Shown here: in pieces, positions 1 through 9,054 of the stretch
Position numbering within the stretch: the first letter of the stretch is position 1
Layout: every line of letters begins with the position of its first letter
Assembly: GCA_964400125.1 (NCBI GenBank)
Contig: CAYNSR010000004.1
Location: 124,001 to 188,000, forward strand
Direction: 5' to 3'
Length of the DNA stretch: 64,000 nucleotides
From: Micavibrio sp964400125
GTDB taxonomy: Bacteria > Pseudomonadota > Alphaproteobacteria > Micavibrionales > Micavibrionaceae
Translations under genes and position numbers: made by a program
Notes under the pieces: generated by a model
Seen by the model: only the letters and a program-made list of their open reading frames with translations
The model's database searches: none
What the model was told of the DNA's origin: nothing

Positions 1-22
1 AGGCGGTTTTCGCCGTCGCGCC

Positions 23-1732
23 ATGCATGCCTTGCTGGCGGGCGTGATTTTACTGGCCGGTTGCGCTTCGGCGGATGTCCCGGATTCCAGAACGGTCAAC
101 GTTCCCGCGCCGACTCTGGCGGAAAAGCGGCGCGATGCCGTGAACGAGCGTCCTGACAGTGTGATGTATCTGCCGCTTGGCCGCGATGTTCTGTTGCCTG
201 AAATCGCTACGGATGACGATTTGCCCACCGAGGAAGTCGGGCCGTTCGAACTGCGCGGCGAAACGCTGGCCGGGGCGTTGCAGTTGATCCTTGCCGATTA
301 CGATGTTCCGCTTTCTTTCGAAACGGACAAGGGACTGACCCGTCCCATTACCGTGGCCAATTTGCGCGGACCTTTGAACAAGGTCGTGCGGCACCTTTGC
401 GGGCTGGCGGAGCTTTATTGCGCCTTTGAAGATGGAATTATGATTGTCAAGGATACGCAAACCTTCACCGTCAAGATCCCGCCGATCAGTCAGGATACGG
501 GTTTTATGCAGAGCGTGGCGACGGGTTTGCAGGCGATCGTCGGGACGTCTCCCATCCTTGACACTTCGACGCGCACCATCATTTATGAAGCCTCGCAGCG
601 AAACGCCGATATGGCGCTGCGTTATTTCCAGCGCATGCGCAGCAGTACGGCCCTGATCGTCTTTGAAACCTATATCTGGGAAGTTGCGCTGGACGGTGGA
701 AATTCGACAGGCATCAACTGGCAGCTTCTTCAGTCGATCGGCAAGTTCAATACCGGAATTGAACTGACCGGATCAATCGGGGTCGGCGCGACAGGCTCCT
801 TCGCCAGCCCGGTCAGTATCGGTTTGCCTGTCACCGGAAGCATCAAAAATGCGGACGGCAGTTTCGGTGCGACGGAAGTATTTGATTTCCTGTCGCGCTT
901 TGGTGCCGTGAAAACCATTTCCCAGCCGCAAATCACCGTTCTTTCGGGTTCGGAAGCGACGTTGCGCGCTGCGGATCGCACCAATTTTGTGTCCAATATA
1001 TCGGAAACGCTGGATAACGGGCAGTCGAGTACCTCGGTCAGTACGGACTCTGTCGAAACCGGCTTTACCCTGACAATCGCCAGCGCTTGGGACAATGCAA
1101 CCGTTTATGCCGATATCAGCATTTCTCTGACCGATGTGATTCAGATTGATGATTTTACCTTCTCCACAACCGGCGGGGGGTCTACGCAAATCCAGTTGCC
1201 GCGTACGACCGAGCGCGAAGTCACGACGCAGGTTCGTATCCGTCCGGGCGATTCCCTGTTGCTGGCGGGGCTGGTGCGCGAGGACGACAATTACCAGTCG
1301 ACCGGACCGGGGCTTGACTCGCCCATCCTGCCGACCAGCCGCACGGCGGAAACATCGAATGTCGAGGTCGTTTTCCTGATGCGTCCGCGGGTTGTGGTCT
1401 ACACGAATGCCGATGAGCAGACTCATCATCAGGGGGCGCGCACGCTGCCCGCAAAAACGCCTGCACACGCTCCGGCGGTGTTGCCGGATTCTGTTTCGCC
1501 CGTGCCGGAACCGGTTGAAGATATTCCGCCACAGGCAAGTCTGCCGCCAGTGCCCGTGACCCGCCCCGATGCAGCCGCGCCTGTATATTCCCAGCCATTG
1601 GCGGAGCCCGATTCCTCGGTGGAAATTGCGCCGCTGAATGAAAGCGTTCCGATGAATCTTGTGCCCGCAGAAATGCGTGCCGGAGATCATGCCAGTACCC
1701 CATATGTCGCCAGACCAGTCCAGTTTCGCTAG
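23..1732 (+). CDS. PilN-type secretin lipoprotein of a type IVB-like pilus (5' end probably outside window)
   Basis: Outer-membrane secretin that would form the gated channel for the pilus encoded by the next genes. A lipobox LLAGC places the acylated Cys at residue 14 of this reading. A secretin core follows, with the family-typical end VVFLMRPRVVVY near residue 450-460, then about 110 residues of Pro/Ala-rich tail. The ATG used here has no ribosome binding site. The frame stays open to the window edge and encodes GGFRRRA just upstream, which looks like the charged n-region of a signal peptide, so the true start is probably upstream of base 1. The next gene follows after 12 bp. Length and lipoprotein nature fit the PilN/BfpB class (family knowledge). 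Confidence 0.8.
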   Translation: MHALLAGVILLAGCASADVPDSRTVNVPAPTLAEKRRDAVNERPDSVMYLPLGRDVLLPEIATDDDLPTEEVGPFELRGETLAGALQLILADYDVPLSFETDKGLTRPITVANLRGPLNKVVRHLCGLAELYCAFEDGIMIVKDTQTFTVKIPPISQDTGFMQSVATGLQAIVGTSPILDTSTRTIIYEASQRNADMALRYFQRMRSSTALIVFETYIWEVALDGGNSTGINWQLLQSIGKFNTGIELTGSIGVGATGSFASPVSIGLPVTGSIKNADGSFGATEVFDFLSRFGAVKTISQPQITVLSGSEATLRAADRTNFVSNISETLDNGQSSTSVSTDSVETGFTLTIASAWDNATVYADISISLTDVIQIDDFTFSTTGGGSTQIQLPRTTEREVTTQVRIRPGDSLLLAGLVREDDNYQSTGPGLDSPILPTSRTAETSNVEVVFLMRPRVVVYTNADEQTHHQGARTLPAKTPAHAPAVLPDSVSPVPEPVEDIPPQASLPPVPVTRPDAAAPVYSQPLAEPDSSVEIAPLNESVPMNLVPAEMRAGDHASTPYVARPVQFR

Positions 1733-1744
1733 AGGTTTTGAATT

Positions 1745-3385
1745 TTGACGCGTTCGTTTGAAAACATGAGGTTCGCAGGGGCGCCGGAAACTGGCGGCGG
1801 TTTGTTTCACGCCGCGCGGCGGCATGTTTTTGCGGCGTTTCTCGGGGTGGTTATCAGTCTGGTGTCGCCGTCGGACTCTTTCGCACAATCTGCTTTTGAC
1901 GATCCCGGCGCGCGTGCGGGTGGAAAGGCCGGGTCCGTTGGCGATCTGGTCCCGACGCAGCCGTCCATCGATGCCGGGAATATCAGTGTCGGTGCGACCG
2001 CGCAGGTTGTCGTTCTGTTCCGCAATGACAGCGGACGGGCCCTGACGACCGGGGCGATCAATCTTTATCCGTCATCAACGGTTTCGGCGGCGGTCGCGCT
2101 CAACGAATGTCAGGATCTGGACCCTCTTCCGCCCGGTGCGGTGTGTGCCGTTGGCCTGTCGATCAAGGGGCTGCAATCGGGGCGCTGGCGGGTGGAAATG
2201 TTGATGCGGCATACCGGGACCACACGTCTGGTTACGGCCACGTTGCAGGGCAATATCGAAGATACCGATGCCGGCACGGGCAATACCTTCAAGAGCGATA
2301 TCGAGGCGATTCCTTCGACCATGGATTTCGAAAAGCTGACCACCAGCCAGCCTGCTGTTCAGCCGGTCGTGTTGCGGAATATCACATCGACGCCGATCGA
2401 TATCGCCGCGATTTACGTTGAATCGGCGGAACAGGCCGGGTTCAGCTTCCGTACTGATTGTGAAAAACTCACCCCCGGTCAGGCCTGTATCGTGACCATG
2501 ATTTGGTCGCCGATCCTCAAGGGGCAGGCCACTGGCGTTTTGGTGGTCGAACACAACGGTCCGACCAGTGTGGCCAGTATCCCGTTATCCGGCGAATTCA
2601 CGCCGACCGGGGTCAGTGTCGCGCAGACTTTCCCCGAGGCGGTTCCGGGCAAGGGGCTTTTGGTGTCTTCGCAGGACCGGATCGATTTCGGCTCCAGCAT
2701 CGAGACGGCTTCGGCCATTACGGTTTCACTGGTCAATGTCGGCGATGCCGCCCTGACGATCGAGGATGTCAGTCTGGCCGGGTCCGACAGCGGGATTACG
2801 CTCAGCAAGTCCGGTTGCGTTCCGGGCATGGTTCTGGACCCGATTCAGGCCTGTCCCCTGACCCTGACATGGTCGCCTGTGCGGCAGGGTGCCATTCTGG
2901 ATGATGTCCAGATCGTCCATAGCGGCGCACGGGGTATTCTGGTTATGCCCGTACGCGGTACGGCCAATGCAGTAGTGAACAAGGACAACAAGGCCATCCG
3001 TCTGGCGGATTCCGGTGCGACGGTTTCTCTGGAACCTGGCACGACCGCCACCGATTCCATCGCCAGAGAAATGATTGTCCGGGACAAGGATGTAGACCCG
3101 ACCGGGGTTCTTGACGGTTTTGCCGTAACATCACATTCCAGCAAACGGGCCATTATCACCGGTCCCGGCGGCAGCAGGATTGTTTTTGACGGGGAAGAGG
3201 CGGTCATTGGCGGGTTCTTATGGAATGTAAAAATCCGCTCCAGCGGAGTCGAGTTCCAGACCGGCGACCGGAAGGTTCTCTTGCTGTTTGACCGTTCGTT
3301 GAATACGCCATCTTCATCTTCTGTTAACCGAACTTCATCACAATCAACTGGTACTGCTGGTGCTGCCGCATCGGCTGGCCAGTAG
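1745..3385 (+). CDS. Exported Ig-like (ASH-type) repeat protein with possible PilP-like C-terminal domain
   Basis: Not a recognised named gene. After a basic N-terminus there is a hydrophobic signal-like segment ending at SFAQS (about residue 50). Three beta-rich repeats of roughly 110 residues follow, each with a spaced Cys pair (for example RTDCEKLTPGQAC) and a WSP or similar motif, as in ASH or choice-of-anchor-D domains. The last 120 residues differ: a GPGGSRIVFDGEEAVIGGF stretch followed by short strands resembles the homology-region beta-domain of PilP/GspC proteins that contact secretins (inference). The start is TTG; an in-frame ATG at 1766 is an alternative. It sits between secretin and ATPase, so a role in linking the inner membrane to the secretin is plausible. 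Confidence 0.55.
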   Translation: MTRSFENMRFAGAPETGGGLFHAARRHVFAAFLGVVISLVSPSDSFAQSAFDDPGARAGGKAGSVGDLVPTQPSIDAGNISVGATAQVVVLFRNDSGRALTTGAINLYPSSTVSAAVALNECQDLDPLPPGAVCAVGLSIKGLQSGRWRVEMLMRHTGTTRLVTATLQGNIEDTDAGTGNTFKSDIEAIPSTMDFEKLTTSQPAVQPVVLRNITSTPIDIAAIYVESAEQAGFSFRTDCEKLTPGQACIVTMIWSPILKGQATGVLVVEHNGPTSVASIPLSGEFTPTGVSVAQTFPEAVPGKGLLVSSQDRIDFGSSIETASAITVSLVNVGDAALTIEDVSLAGSDSGITLSKSGCVPGMVLDPIQACPLTLTWSPVRQGAILDDVQIVHSGARGILVMPVRGTANAVVNKDNKAIRLADSGATVSLEPGTTATDSIAREMIVRDKDVDPTGVLDGFAVTSHSSKRAIITGPGGSRIVFDGEEAVIGGFLWNVKIRSSGVEFQTGDRKVLLLFDRSLNTPSSSSVNRTSSQSTGTAGAAASAGQ

Positions 3386-3429
3386 GTCGTTCAATCAATT
3401 TCTGACGCAGTTTCACGGGGGCTCACTTC

Positions 3430-5259
3430 ATGAGCGACCAGGATTTTCCAGATGGACAGCATGAGGAGGCCAAGCCGGATCTGACGCCCGATCGGCGTGG
3501 CGCGGTTGTACCTGATCGCCGGAAAAATCCAGCCGGAACCCCGCCCGACGGGATTGACCGCCGGGTTTGGGCCGACCGCCGCAAGGCCCGGTCGAATGAG
3601 GGGCGGGAGCGCTATCTGGACATGGTCCAGAAGGAACGCTCCGTACTCCTTGACCAGGGTGTTACCCGCTCCACGGAGCAGCTTTTAGATCTTGCCGGGG
3701 TTGGCGGGACGTCCCACACGGAGGAAGAAGGCGTTCGTGATCGCGCAACCGGGGACCAGTTGCGCTCGATCCTCCCGGTCCAGTCATGGTTGCCGCTTTC
3801 AATTCACCTGATCGGTTTGAAAGACGGCATTTTGCGCATTGCCCCGTTGCATGAGCTGAATGACCGCCAGATCAAGGCGCTGTTGTCGACATCGGTGCGT
3901 TCCGGCCTTGTCGTTGACCGGGTCGAGGTCGAGGTCTGGGACCGTGCGGAATTGCTGTCGACGTTGCGTTCCGTGCATGATCTTTCGGCGGATCGCACGG
4001 AAAAAACCCTTGCCCAGTGGTTGGGGGATGTCGATAACGGTTTGCTCCTGAACCAGTTCCAGCGCGATATGATGGCCGAAGCGTTGCAGATGCGGGCCTC
4101 TGATATTCATCTGTTGCAGGACAACAACCCCGAAACCCCAAACTGGATACGCTACCGGATCGATGGCGATGTTATCCCGATGCACCTGTTGCCTAACGAT
4201 GCCATGGCGCGTTTGACGACGTTGCTCAAGCGCGATGCGGGGCTGAACTTCGGGGATCGTACGACGCCTAAGGACGGGCGTTTCTCCTTTATCTGGCAGG
4301 GCCGGAACATCGACGTTCGTGTTGCTGCCGGGCCGCAGGCGCAAGACGGCGAAAAGCTGACGCTGCGTTTGCTTGACCGTGCCGCCCTCAAGGGATTTGA
4401 CGAACTGTTCCGCCGTCACGAAGATGTCGGAAACTATCTTTCGCAGCTCCTGTCGCCGGAGATCAAGGGCGGGGGCGGGCTTATCCTGCTTTCCGGTCCG
4501 ACGGGTTCGGGGAAAACGACGACGCTTTATGCCTGCGTCCAGCAGATCGACCGCCGCCGCCGCCATGTCCTGACCATTGAAGATCCAATCGAATATGAAT
4601 TGCGTTATGCCACGCAATGGCAGGTGCGTTCTGGCATGCCGGGGGGGGAATTTTCTGACCTGATCCGCGCGGCCATGCGTCATGATCCGGATTACATCAT
4701 CATCGGGGAGATGCGGGACGGCGATACGGTCGAGACCGCCTTGCGCGCCGCAGAATCGGGACACACGGTGATTTCGACCATTCACGCCGACACTGCGCTT
4801 CAGACATTCGAGCGCCTGCGGTCCCTGATGCCGGTCGCTCGGGAACGGTCATCGACATTCACGTTGGCGCAGCAGGTCAAGGCGATCATGAACCAGCGCC
4901 TGATTAAAACGCTGTGTCAGGGGTGTGCGCATAAATCGCGGGCGGCCGATGCCCTGGAGCCGCATGAATTGGCGATGCTGGGGATCGATCCGGATGCGGC
5001 AATCCGCCGTCGTAACACGACAGGCTGCGATCTTTGCAACCGGACGGGGATCATGGGGCGGACGCTGCTGCTCGATGCGGTCCTGATTCCGCTCGGGCCG
5101 TCGCAGCGCGATGCGGTCTATAATGCGATGATGCAAAACGTAAACCAGATTGTACACGAAGATGGCGTGATCGTTCATACGCGGCGGGAGGGACTGGTCG
5201 ATCTGGTCCTGAGCGGCCTTGTCGATCCGAAATCTGCGTTGTCGAATCTTGAAGATTAA
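3430..5259 (+). CDS. GspE/PilB/PilQ-family pilus assembly ATPase
   Basis: Cytoplasmic hexameric ATPase that powers pilus subunit extrusion. Walker A GPTGSGKTTT lies near residue 356. The Asp box (LTIEDPIEYEL), a Walker B region (YIIIGEMRD) and a His box (VISTIHAD) follow. A tetracysteine zinc site is present: C496xxC499 and C533xxC536. The first 60 residues carry four DRR motifs (PDRRG, PDRRK, IDRRV, ADRRK), an uncommon N-terminal decoration. The 609-residue length fits assembly rather than retraction ATPases. ATG start, 44 bp after the Ig-repeat gene and 45 bp before the platform-protein gene. Confidence 0.92.
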   Translation: MSDQDFPDGQHEEAKPDLTPDRRGAVVPDRRKNPAGTPPDGIDRRVWADRRKARSNEGRERYLDMVQKERSVLLDQGVTRSTEQLLDLAGVGGTSHTEEEGVRDRATGDQLRSILPVQSWLPLSIHLIGLKDGILRIAPLHELNDRQIKALLSTSVRSGLVVDRVEVEVWDRAELLSTLRSVHDLSADRTEKTLAQWLGDVDNGLLLNQFQRDMMAEALQMRASDIHLLQDNNPETPNWIRYRIDGDVIPMHLLPNDAMARLTTLLKRDAGLNFGDRTTPKDGRFSFIWQGRNIDVRVAAGPQAQDGEKLTLRLLDRAALKGFDELFRRHEDVGNYLSQLLSPEIKGGGGLILLSGPTGSGKTTTLYACVQQIDRRRRHVLTIEDPIEYELRYATQWQVRSGMPGGEFSDLIRAAMRHDPDYIIIGEMRDGDTVETALRAAESGHTVISTIHADTALQTFERLRSLMPVARERSSTFTLAQQVKAIMNQRLIKTLCQGCAHKSRAADALEPHELAMLGIDPDAAIRRRNTTGCDLCNRTGIMGRTLLLDAVLIPLGPSQRDAVYNAMMQNVNQIVHEDGVIVHTRREGLVDLVLSGLVDPKSALSNLED

Positions 5260-5304
5260 GGCGCTAGATACCATAATGAATAAGCAGATGATGGGATAGG
5301 CCCG

Positions 5305-6525
5305 GTGCAGCAGTGGATTGCCGAAATCGCGTATGAATCTTCCTCCGGCCCCCGCAGGGTGGTCGAGTCCTTTTACCTGCCCTCCGTCGACGATGTCCGT
5401 ATGGAAGTGGCAAAGAAGGGCGGCTACGCCCTGACCATCCGGCCCCACGAGCGTTCGCCCATTGAGCGTATCCTGTCGCGTTCGACCTGGTGGCAGGTGC
5501 AATTGTTGCGCGGAATCCAGTTTCGGTCGATATCCACCTCGCCCGGTGTGGCGTTGTGGCGGATCATTCAGGCTGAGACCAACCCGATGCGGCAGAATAT
5601 TCTGGCCCCCGCGCGGGAGGCTCTGGCGCGCGGTCTTGGGGTGATTGACGCGCTGAAGGCGCTGAATGCCTTCGATCACAGCACGATTGCGATTCTGGCG
5701 GCCAGCGAGCGGTCGAACAAATTGCAAGAAGGTATCCCGCACGCGATTCATTCGATCACCCAGAAACGCCGGAACACGCGGGCGATCATCGGCACTATGT
5801 CATGGCTGGCTATTGACGTCGTTTCGATCGTTCAGTCGTTGTTCTGGGGGCGTGGCATGGTGCTGGAATGGTTCCATGACAATGCCCCGCCGGGCGCGGA
5901 GGAAAAAGAGAAATTCGACCGCGTGGTCGGAAATCTGGCGCTGACCTGGGATGTTTTGATTGCCACGGCCTTCGGGGCCGGGGCCTTTATGGCGTGGGCG
6001 GTGTTTTCCTTCTGGATGAACAAAGGCAAGACGGATTGGCCGACGGCTCGCGTAGTACGGAAAATACCGATGTTCGGCGCGTATTTGCGCGATCTTGGCT
6101 TTGCCGATTCAATGATGGCGGCGGCGCGGATGATGCGCGGACTGGTCCCGATCAGCGATACGTTGCGCCAGTCTTCGGAAGCGACCAATGTGCCGGAGGT
6201 TTCGGCTTACTGGGAAGCTGCCAACAAGGAACTGGAAAACGGGGTCGGTCTCGGGGTGGCGCTGGATCGTTCTCCGCTGACCCGCAGCGAGCGGCTTGAA
6301 CTGGCCAGCTTGTCTGATCTGGCGCAAGTTGCTACAGTATTGGAGTCTATTGCCGAAATGCGTGCATCCTCGGCAAAGACGAAGCACGCGCTGATCGTGT
6401 GGATTGCCTTCGGTCTCACCGGTGTCTACCTCGCCCTTGCCTTTGGTAGTGCCATTTACGCATTGACAGTTATGAATATGAGCATGGACGGCATGATGAG
6501 TGGTCTTATGGAAGGAGCACATTGA
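5305..6525 (+). CDS. GspF/PilC/PilR-family inner-membrane platform protein
   Basis: Polytopic inner-membrane protein on which the assembly ATPase acts. Three hydrophobic segments are visible: around residues 155-175 (TMSWLAIDVVSIVQSLFW), 210-235 (LIATAFGAGAFMAWAVFSFW) and 370-395 near the C-terminus, as expected for a GspF-type protein. Its 406 residues match the family. The start is GTG at 5305. Its stop codon overlaps the TTG start of the next gene, which implies translational coupling. Its position right after the ATPase mirrors PilQ-PilR in IncI-type pilus operons (family knowledge). Confidence 0.85.
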   Translation: MQQWIAEIAYESSSGPRRVVESFYLPSVDDVRMEVAKKGGYALTIRPHERSPIERILSRSTWWQVQLLRGIQFRSISTSPGVALWRIIQAETNPMRQNILAPAREALARGLGVIDALKALNAFDHSTIAILAASERSNKLQEGIPHAIHSITQKRRNTRAIIGTMSWLAIDVVSIVQSLFWGRGMVLEWFHDNAPPGAEEKEKFDRVVGNLALTWDVLIATAFGAGAFMAWAVFSFWMNKGKTDWPTARVVRKIPMFGAYLRDLGFADSMMAAARMMRGLVPISDTLRQSSEATNVPEVSAYWEAANKELENGVGLGVALDRSPLTRSERLELASLSDLAQVATVLESIAEMRASSAKTKHALIVWIAFGLTGVYLALAFGSAIYALTVMNMSMDGMMSGLMEGAH

Positions 6526-7532
6526 CTTTGGCTCTTTCCTTTAAAGACATGGGTCTGCCCGGGCGTAAAAAGAAAGGTGCCGAGGAGGAGCGTGCTGTCC
6601 GGGAGGGTGGTGCTGCTGCCGCGCCATCCAGACCCCGTCCCGGCATGGCGGATGTGATTGCCGGTGAGACGGCGAATTTTCAGGCCAATCTGACGCCTTA
6701 TCTTCCTGCCGAGCTTATCGGTGGTTCCATTCCGCATATCCCGGGGACCGAGGATGAAGCCGTGTGGAACGCAGCGGCGCAGGCCTGCGCCACGGAAAAA
6801 GTGCATTACTGCTATTCCATCGAGGGTGGGCGTTGCTGGTATCTGGCGATTCCGTCCTCGGCGCTGGCATCGAACCCGGATAGCTGGTGCCCGCTTGCGG
6901 CGGCTTTGCCGGGGCATAGTGAATTCTGGGACAAGGAAACGGTTTACCTCTACGAGCAGGAAGGTGCCGCCGCCGCCCTGCGCTGGGACCCGGAAACGCA
7001 CAGGATGCAGGTCTATATCGGCGCTTCGCGAACGCTATTGCCGCGAATCCAGAGCATGGATGCGAATTTCGTCACCATCAACCCGGATATCGCCAATGTG
7101 ATTCCTTGGCGGAACCGGGCTCTGCGCACCGAAAAATTGTCGCGGGCGGCGGCGCGAACCCTGTTGCTTGCGGGGCTGGGGCTGACGACGATTATCCTGT
7201 GCATTCTTTTTGCACAATATGGCTGGACACTGATGCTGAAGCGGGACCTGCAAAAGGTGAGGGACGCGACGGACAAGGCCTCCAACGATCTGATGATTAA
7301 TGCCTATAACGCCCTGCAAAGCGATACGATCAAGCACATGGTGAAAATTCAGGATCTGCTGGATACGTTGCGCACCATCGAGGGGACTTTGGTCAAATAC
7401 GAAGTCGTCAAGGGCAAGACGACATGGGTGGCTCTGGTGCCGAAATCTTTCAGCGGCGGGGTCGGCGTGGTCAGGGGTGAAATTTCACCGGTGATCGAAA
7501 AAGACGGGCGGGTCAAGCTGACAGGGCATTAA
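6522..7532 (+). CDS. Bitopic pilus-assembly membrane protein (GspL/PilO-like topology)
   Basis: No close family recognised. There is a basic, Ala/Pro-rich N-terminus, about 190 soluble cytoplasmic residues, and one transmembrane segment near residues 210-230 (LLLAGLGLTTIILCILFAQ). A periplasmic part follows with a helical, coiled-coil-like stretch and a short beta-rich end. This layout resembles GspL, or the PilM/PilN plus PilO unit of type IV pili (inference from topology). Start is TTG in a TTGA overlap with the previous stop, with a strong GAAGGAG site at 6511-6517. It very likely belongs to the inner-membrane alignment complex of the pilus. Confidence 0.6.
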   Translation: MTLALSFKDMGLPGRKKKGAEEERAVREGGAAAAPSRPRPGMADVIAGETANFQANLTPYLPAELIGGSIPHIPGTEDEAVWNAAAQACATEKVHYCYSIEGGRCWYLAIPSSALASNPDSWCPLAAALPGHSEFWDKETVYLYEQEGAAAALRWDPETHRMQVYIGASRTLLPRIQSMDANFVTINPDIANVIPWRNRALRTEKLSRAAARTLLLAGLGLTTIILCILFAQYGWTLMLKRDLQKVRDATDKASNDLMINAYNALQSDTIKHMVKIQDLLDTLRTIEGTLVKYEVVKGKTTWVALVPKSFSGGVGVVRGEISPVIEKDGRVKLTGH

Positions 7533-7658
7533 AAAGCGGAAAAATCTGCGCAGTTTGTTGATTTAGCTTAATTTTTATTGAATTTTTAGGGGCCTTTAAA
7601 GGATTGGATGATATGCTGGGAGTGCTGAAGCGCCTTTCGGGGAAAACGGGGTTGTATC

Positions 7659-8195
7659 GTGGACTTTAAATCTTTTGACATGAGATCTGTGCAGAAATAT
7701 CTCCAGCCTCAGGCGGCCGAGGATCTCAATGTCTTTCTCGAGCGCCTGCCGCAAACGGCGGGCAACAGCATTCTGATCGCGGCGGCGATTGCGTGGACGG
7801 CGGCGGCGGCACTTGGCCTTTATACCTTTGTGCAAACCCAGCAGATGATCGAATTGCGCGCCAAACTGAAAGATACCGCAGCGCTTCAGCCACTGGTCCC
7901 AAAAATCACCGATGTTGCGGTGAAGGCGGACGAGGTAACGAAATTTGCCAAGGAGTTGTCGGAAATTTATCGCGGCCTCAGCATCAAGTCCCAAGGATCG
8001 ACCATCCAGATTTCGGCGGCAGATACGGCGCGCTTTGCCGAATTCCGCGAGGCGATCGGGCATGTGCAAAACGGCGGATCGGGCTGGCGGGTGAGCGTCG
8101 AGCGTCTTTGCGTCGGCCGCGAATGCGACCGGGAAAAGCTGGCAGCATTACTGAAAATCAACAAGGTTTCCGTGGACAGGCCCGAAATGCAATAA
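7659..8195 (+). CDS. Small bitopic pilus-assembly protein (GspM/PilO-like)
   Basis: A 178-residue protein with one transmembrane segment near residues 40-60 (SILIAAAIAWTAAAALGLYTF). A helical region follows, then a mixed alpha/beta domain with two Cys (RLCVGRECDRE). Short cytoplasmic tail, membrane helix, coiled coil and small periplasmic domain is the layout of GspM/PilO proteins (inference). I chose GTG at 7659; ATG at 7680 is an alternative. The 126 bp before it are AT-rich and could hold an internal promoter, although the gene is in line with the pilus operon. Confidence 0.5.
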   Translation: MDFKSFDMRSVQKYLQPQAAEDLNVFLERLPQTAGNSILIAAAIAWTAAAALGLYTFVQTQQMIELRAKLKDTAALQPLVPKITDVAVKADEVTKFAKELSEIYRGLSIKSQGSTIQISAADTARFAEFREAIGHVQNGGSGWRVSVERLCVGRECDREKLAALLKINKVSVDRPEMQ

Positions 8196-8269
8196 TAGGG
8201 TAGTTCGAGAATCGAAAAAAACGCATAATGGAACGCTTTTTAAAATCAGGCAATCGAAGGAGAATACGA

Positions 8270-9013
8270 ATGACGGTAGTAGTAAAGGAAAGATCGGGGG
8301 AACGGGGGAATGTGCTGTTCCTGATCCTGATCGCGGTGGCGCTGTTTGCGGCCCTGTCCTACGCGGTGACGCAATCGACGCGTTCCGGTTCTGGCGATGC
8401 CTCGAGCGAGACCAGTTTGATCAATTCCGCCCAGTTGGCCCAATATCCGGCCGGTGTCCGGACGGCGGTGGTGCGTATGGTGATTGGCGGAACTTCGGTT
8501 GACAACCTGATTTTCGATGCCCCTGCCAATTTTTCCGCGATTTCTGATTTGACCTATAACGTCTTCCACCCGACGGGCGGCGGCGCGGTTTTTCAGGTTG
8601 CGCCTAAGGATTTGCTGGCGCCGGGTGAGACAGGCGAATGGATTTATTCCTCCCGTTACCAGATTGACGGTATCGGCATCACTGATAGTGCGCAGCTTAG
8701 CGGCAATGAAGTGATCGCCTTCCTGCCGGGGGTTTCGCGGGATGTTTGCAGGAAACTCAACAGTGAGGTCGGCATTACCAGTTCGAACGCTGACGGGGTG
8801 CCGGTAACGACCGATCTTGGCGCTGATCCGCCCACCGCAGCACCAGTGAACACCGAAGGCATGACAGAGGCAGCGCCGGGCGCTCCCGGGATCGGGGCCT
8901 ATATCGCCACGATCGGCGGCGGACTGGCGGGCCAGCCCTTTGGATGCTTCAGGGTTGGTGCTGTGGGGCCGACGGCAACCTATGTTTACTATCACGTTCT
9001 TGTCGAGCGTTAG
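8270..9013 (+). CDS. Type IV pilin-like protein, first of two
   Basis: The start is set by a GAAGGAG site at 8256-8262, 7 bp before the ATG at 8270, giving 247 residues; an ATG at 8228 is in frame but has no such site. The short basic leader ends ERSGERG, then comes a hydrophobic helix (NVLFLILIAVALFAALSY), which looks like a prepilin leader cleaved after Gly. The usual Glu at mature position 5 is absent. The rest is a Gly/Ser/Thr-rich globular domain with two Cys (residue ~165 and near the C-terminus) that could form the pilin disulfide. The adjacent second pilin-like gene has the same head. Confidence 0.65.
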   Translation: MTVVVKERSGERGNVLFLILIAVALFAALSYAVTQSTRSGSGDASSETSLINSAQLAQYPAGVRTAVVRMVIGGTSVDNLIFDAPANFSAISDLTYNVFHPTGGGAVFQVAPKDLLAPGETGEWIYSSRYQIDGIGITDSAQLSGNEVIAFLPGVSRDVCRKLNSEVGITSSNADGVPVTTDLGADPPTAAPVNTEGMTEAAPGAPGIGAYIATIGGGLAGQPFGCFRVGAVGPTATYVYYHVLVER

Positions 9014-9054
9014 TTCCAGCACGCGCGATTGCCTGAAGAATAAGCGGAGGCCTG

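Noticed and set aside
773..1888. Long opposite-strand ORF across the secretin gene
   Set aside because: Arg/His-rich shadow of the real gene; no ribosome site or family look.
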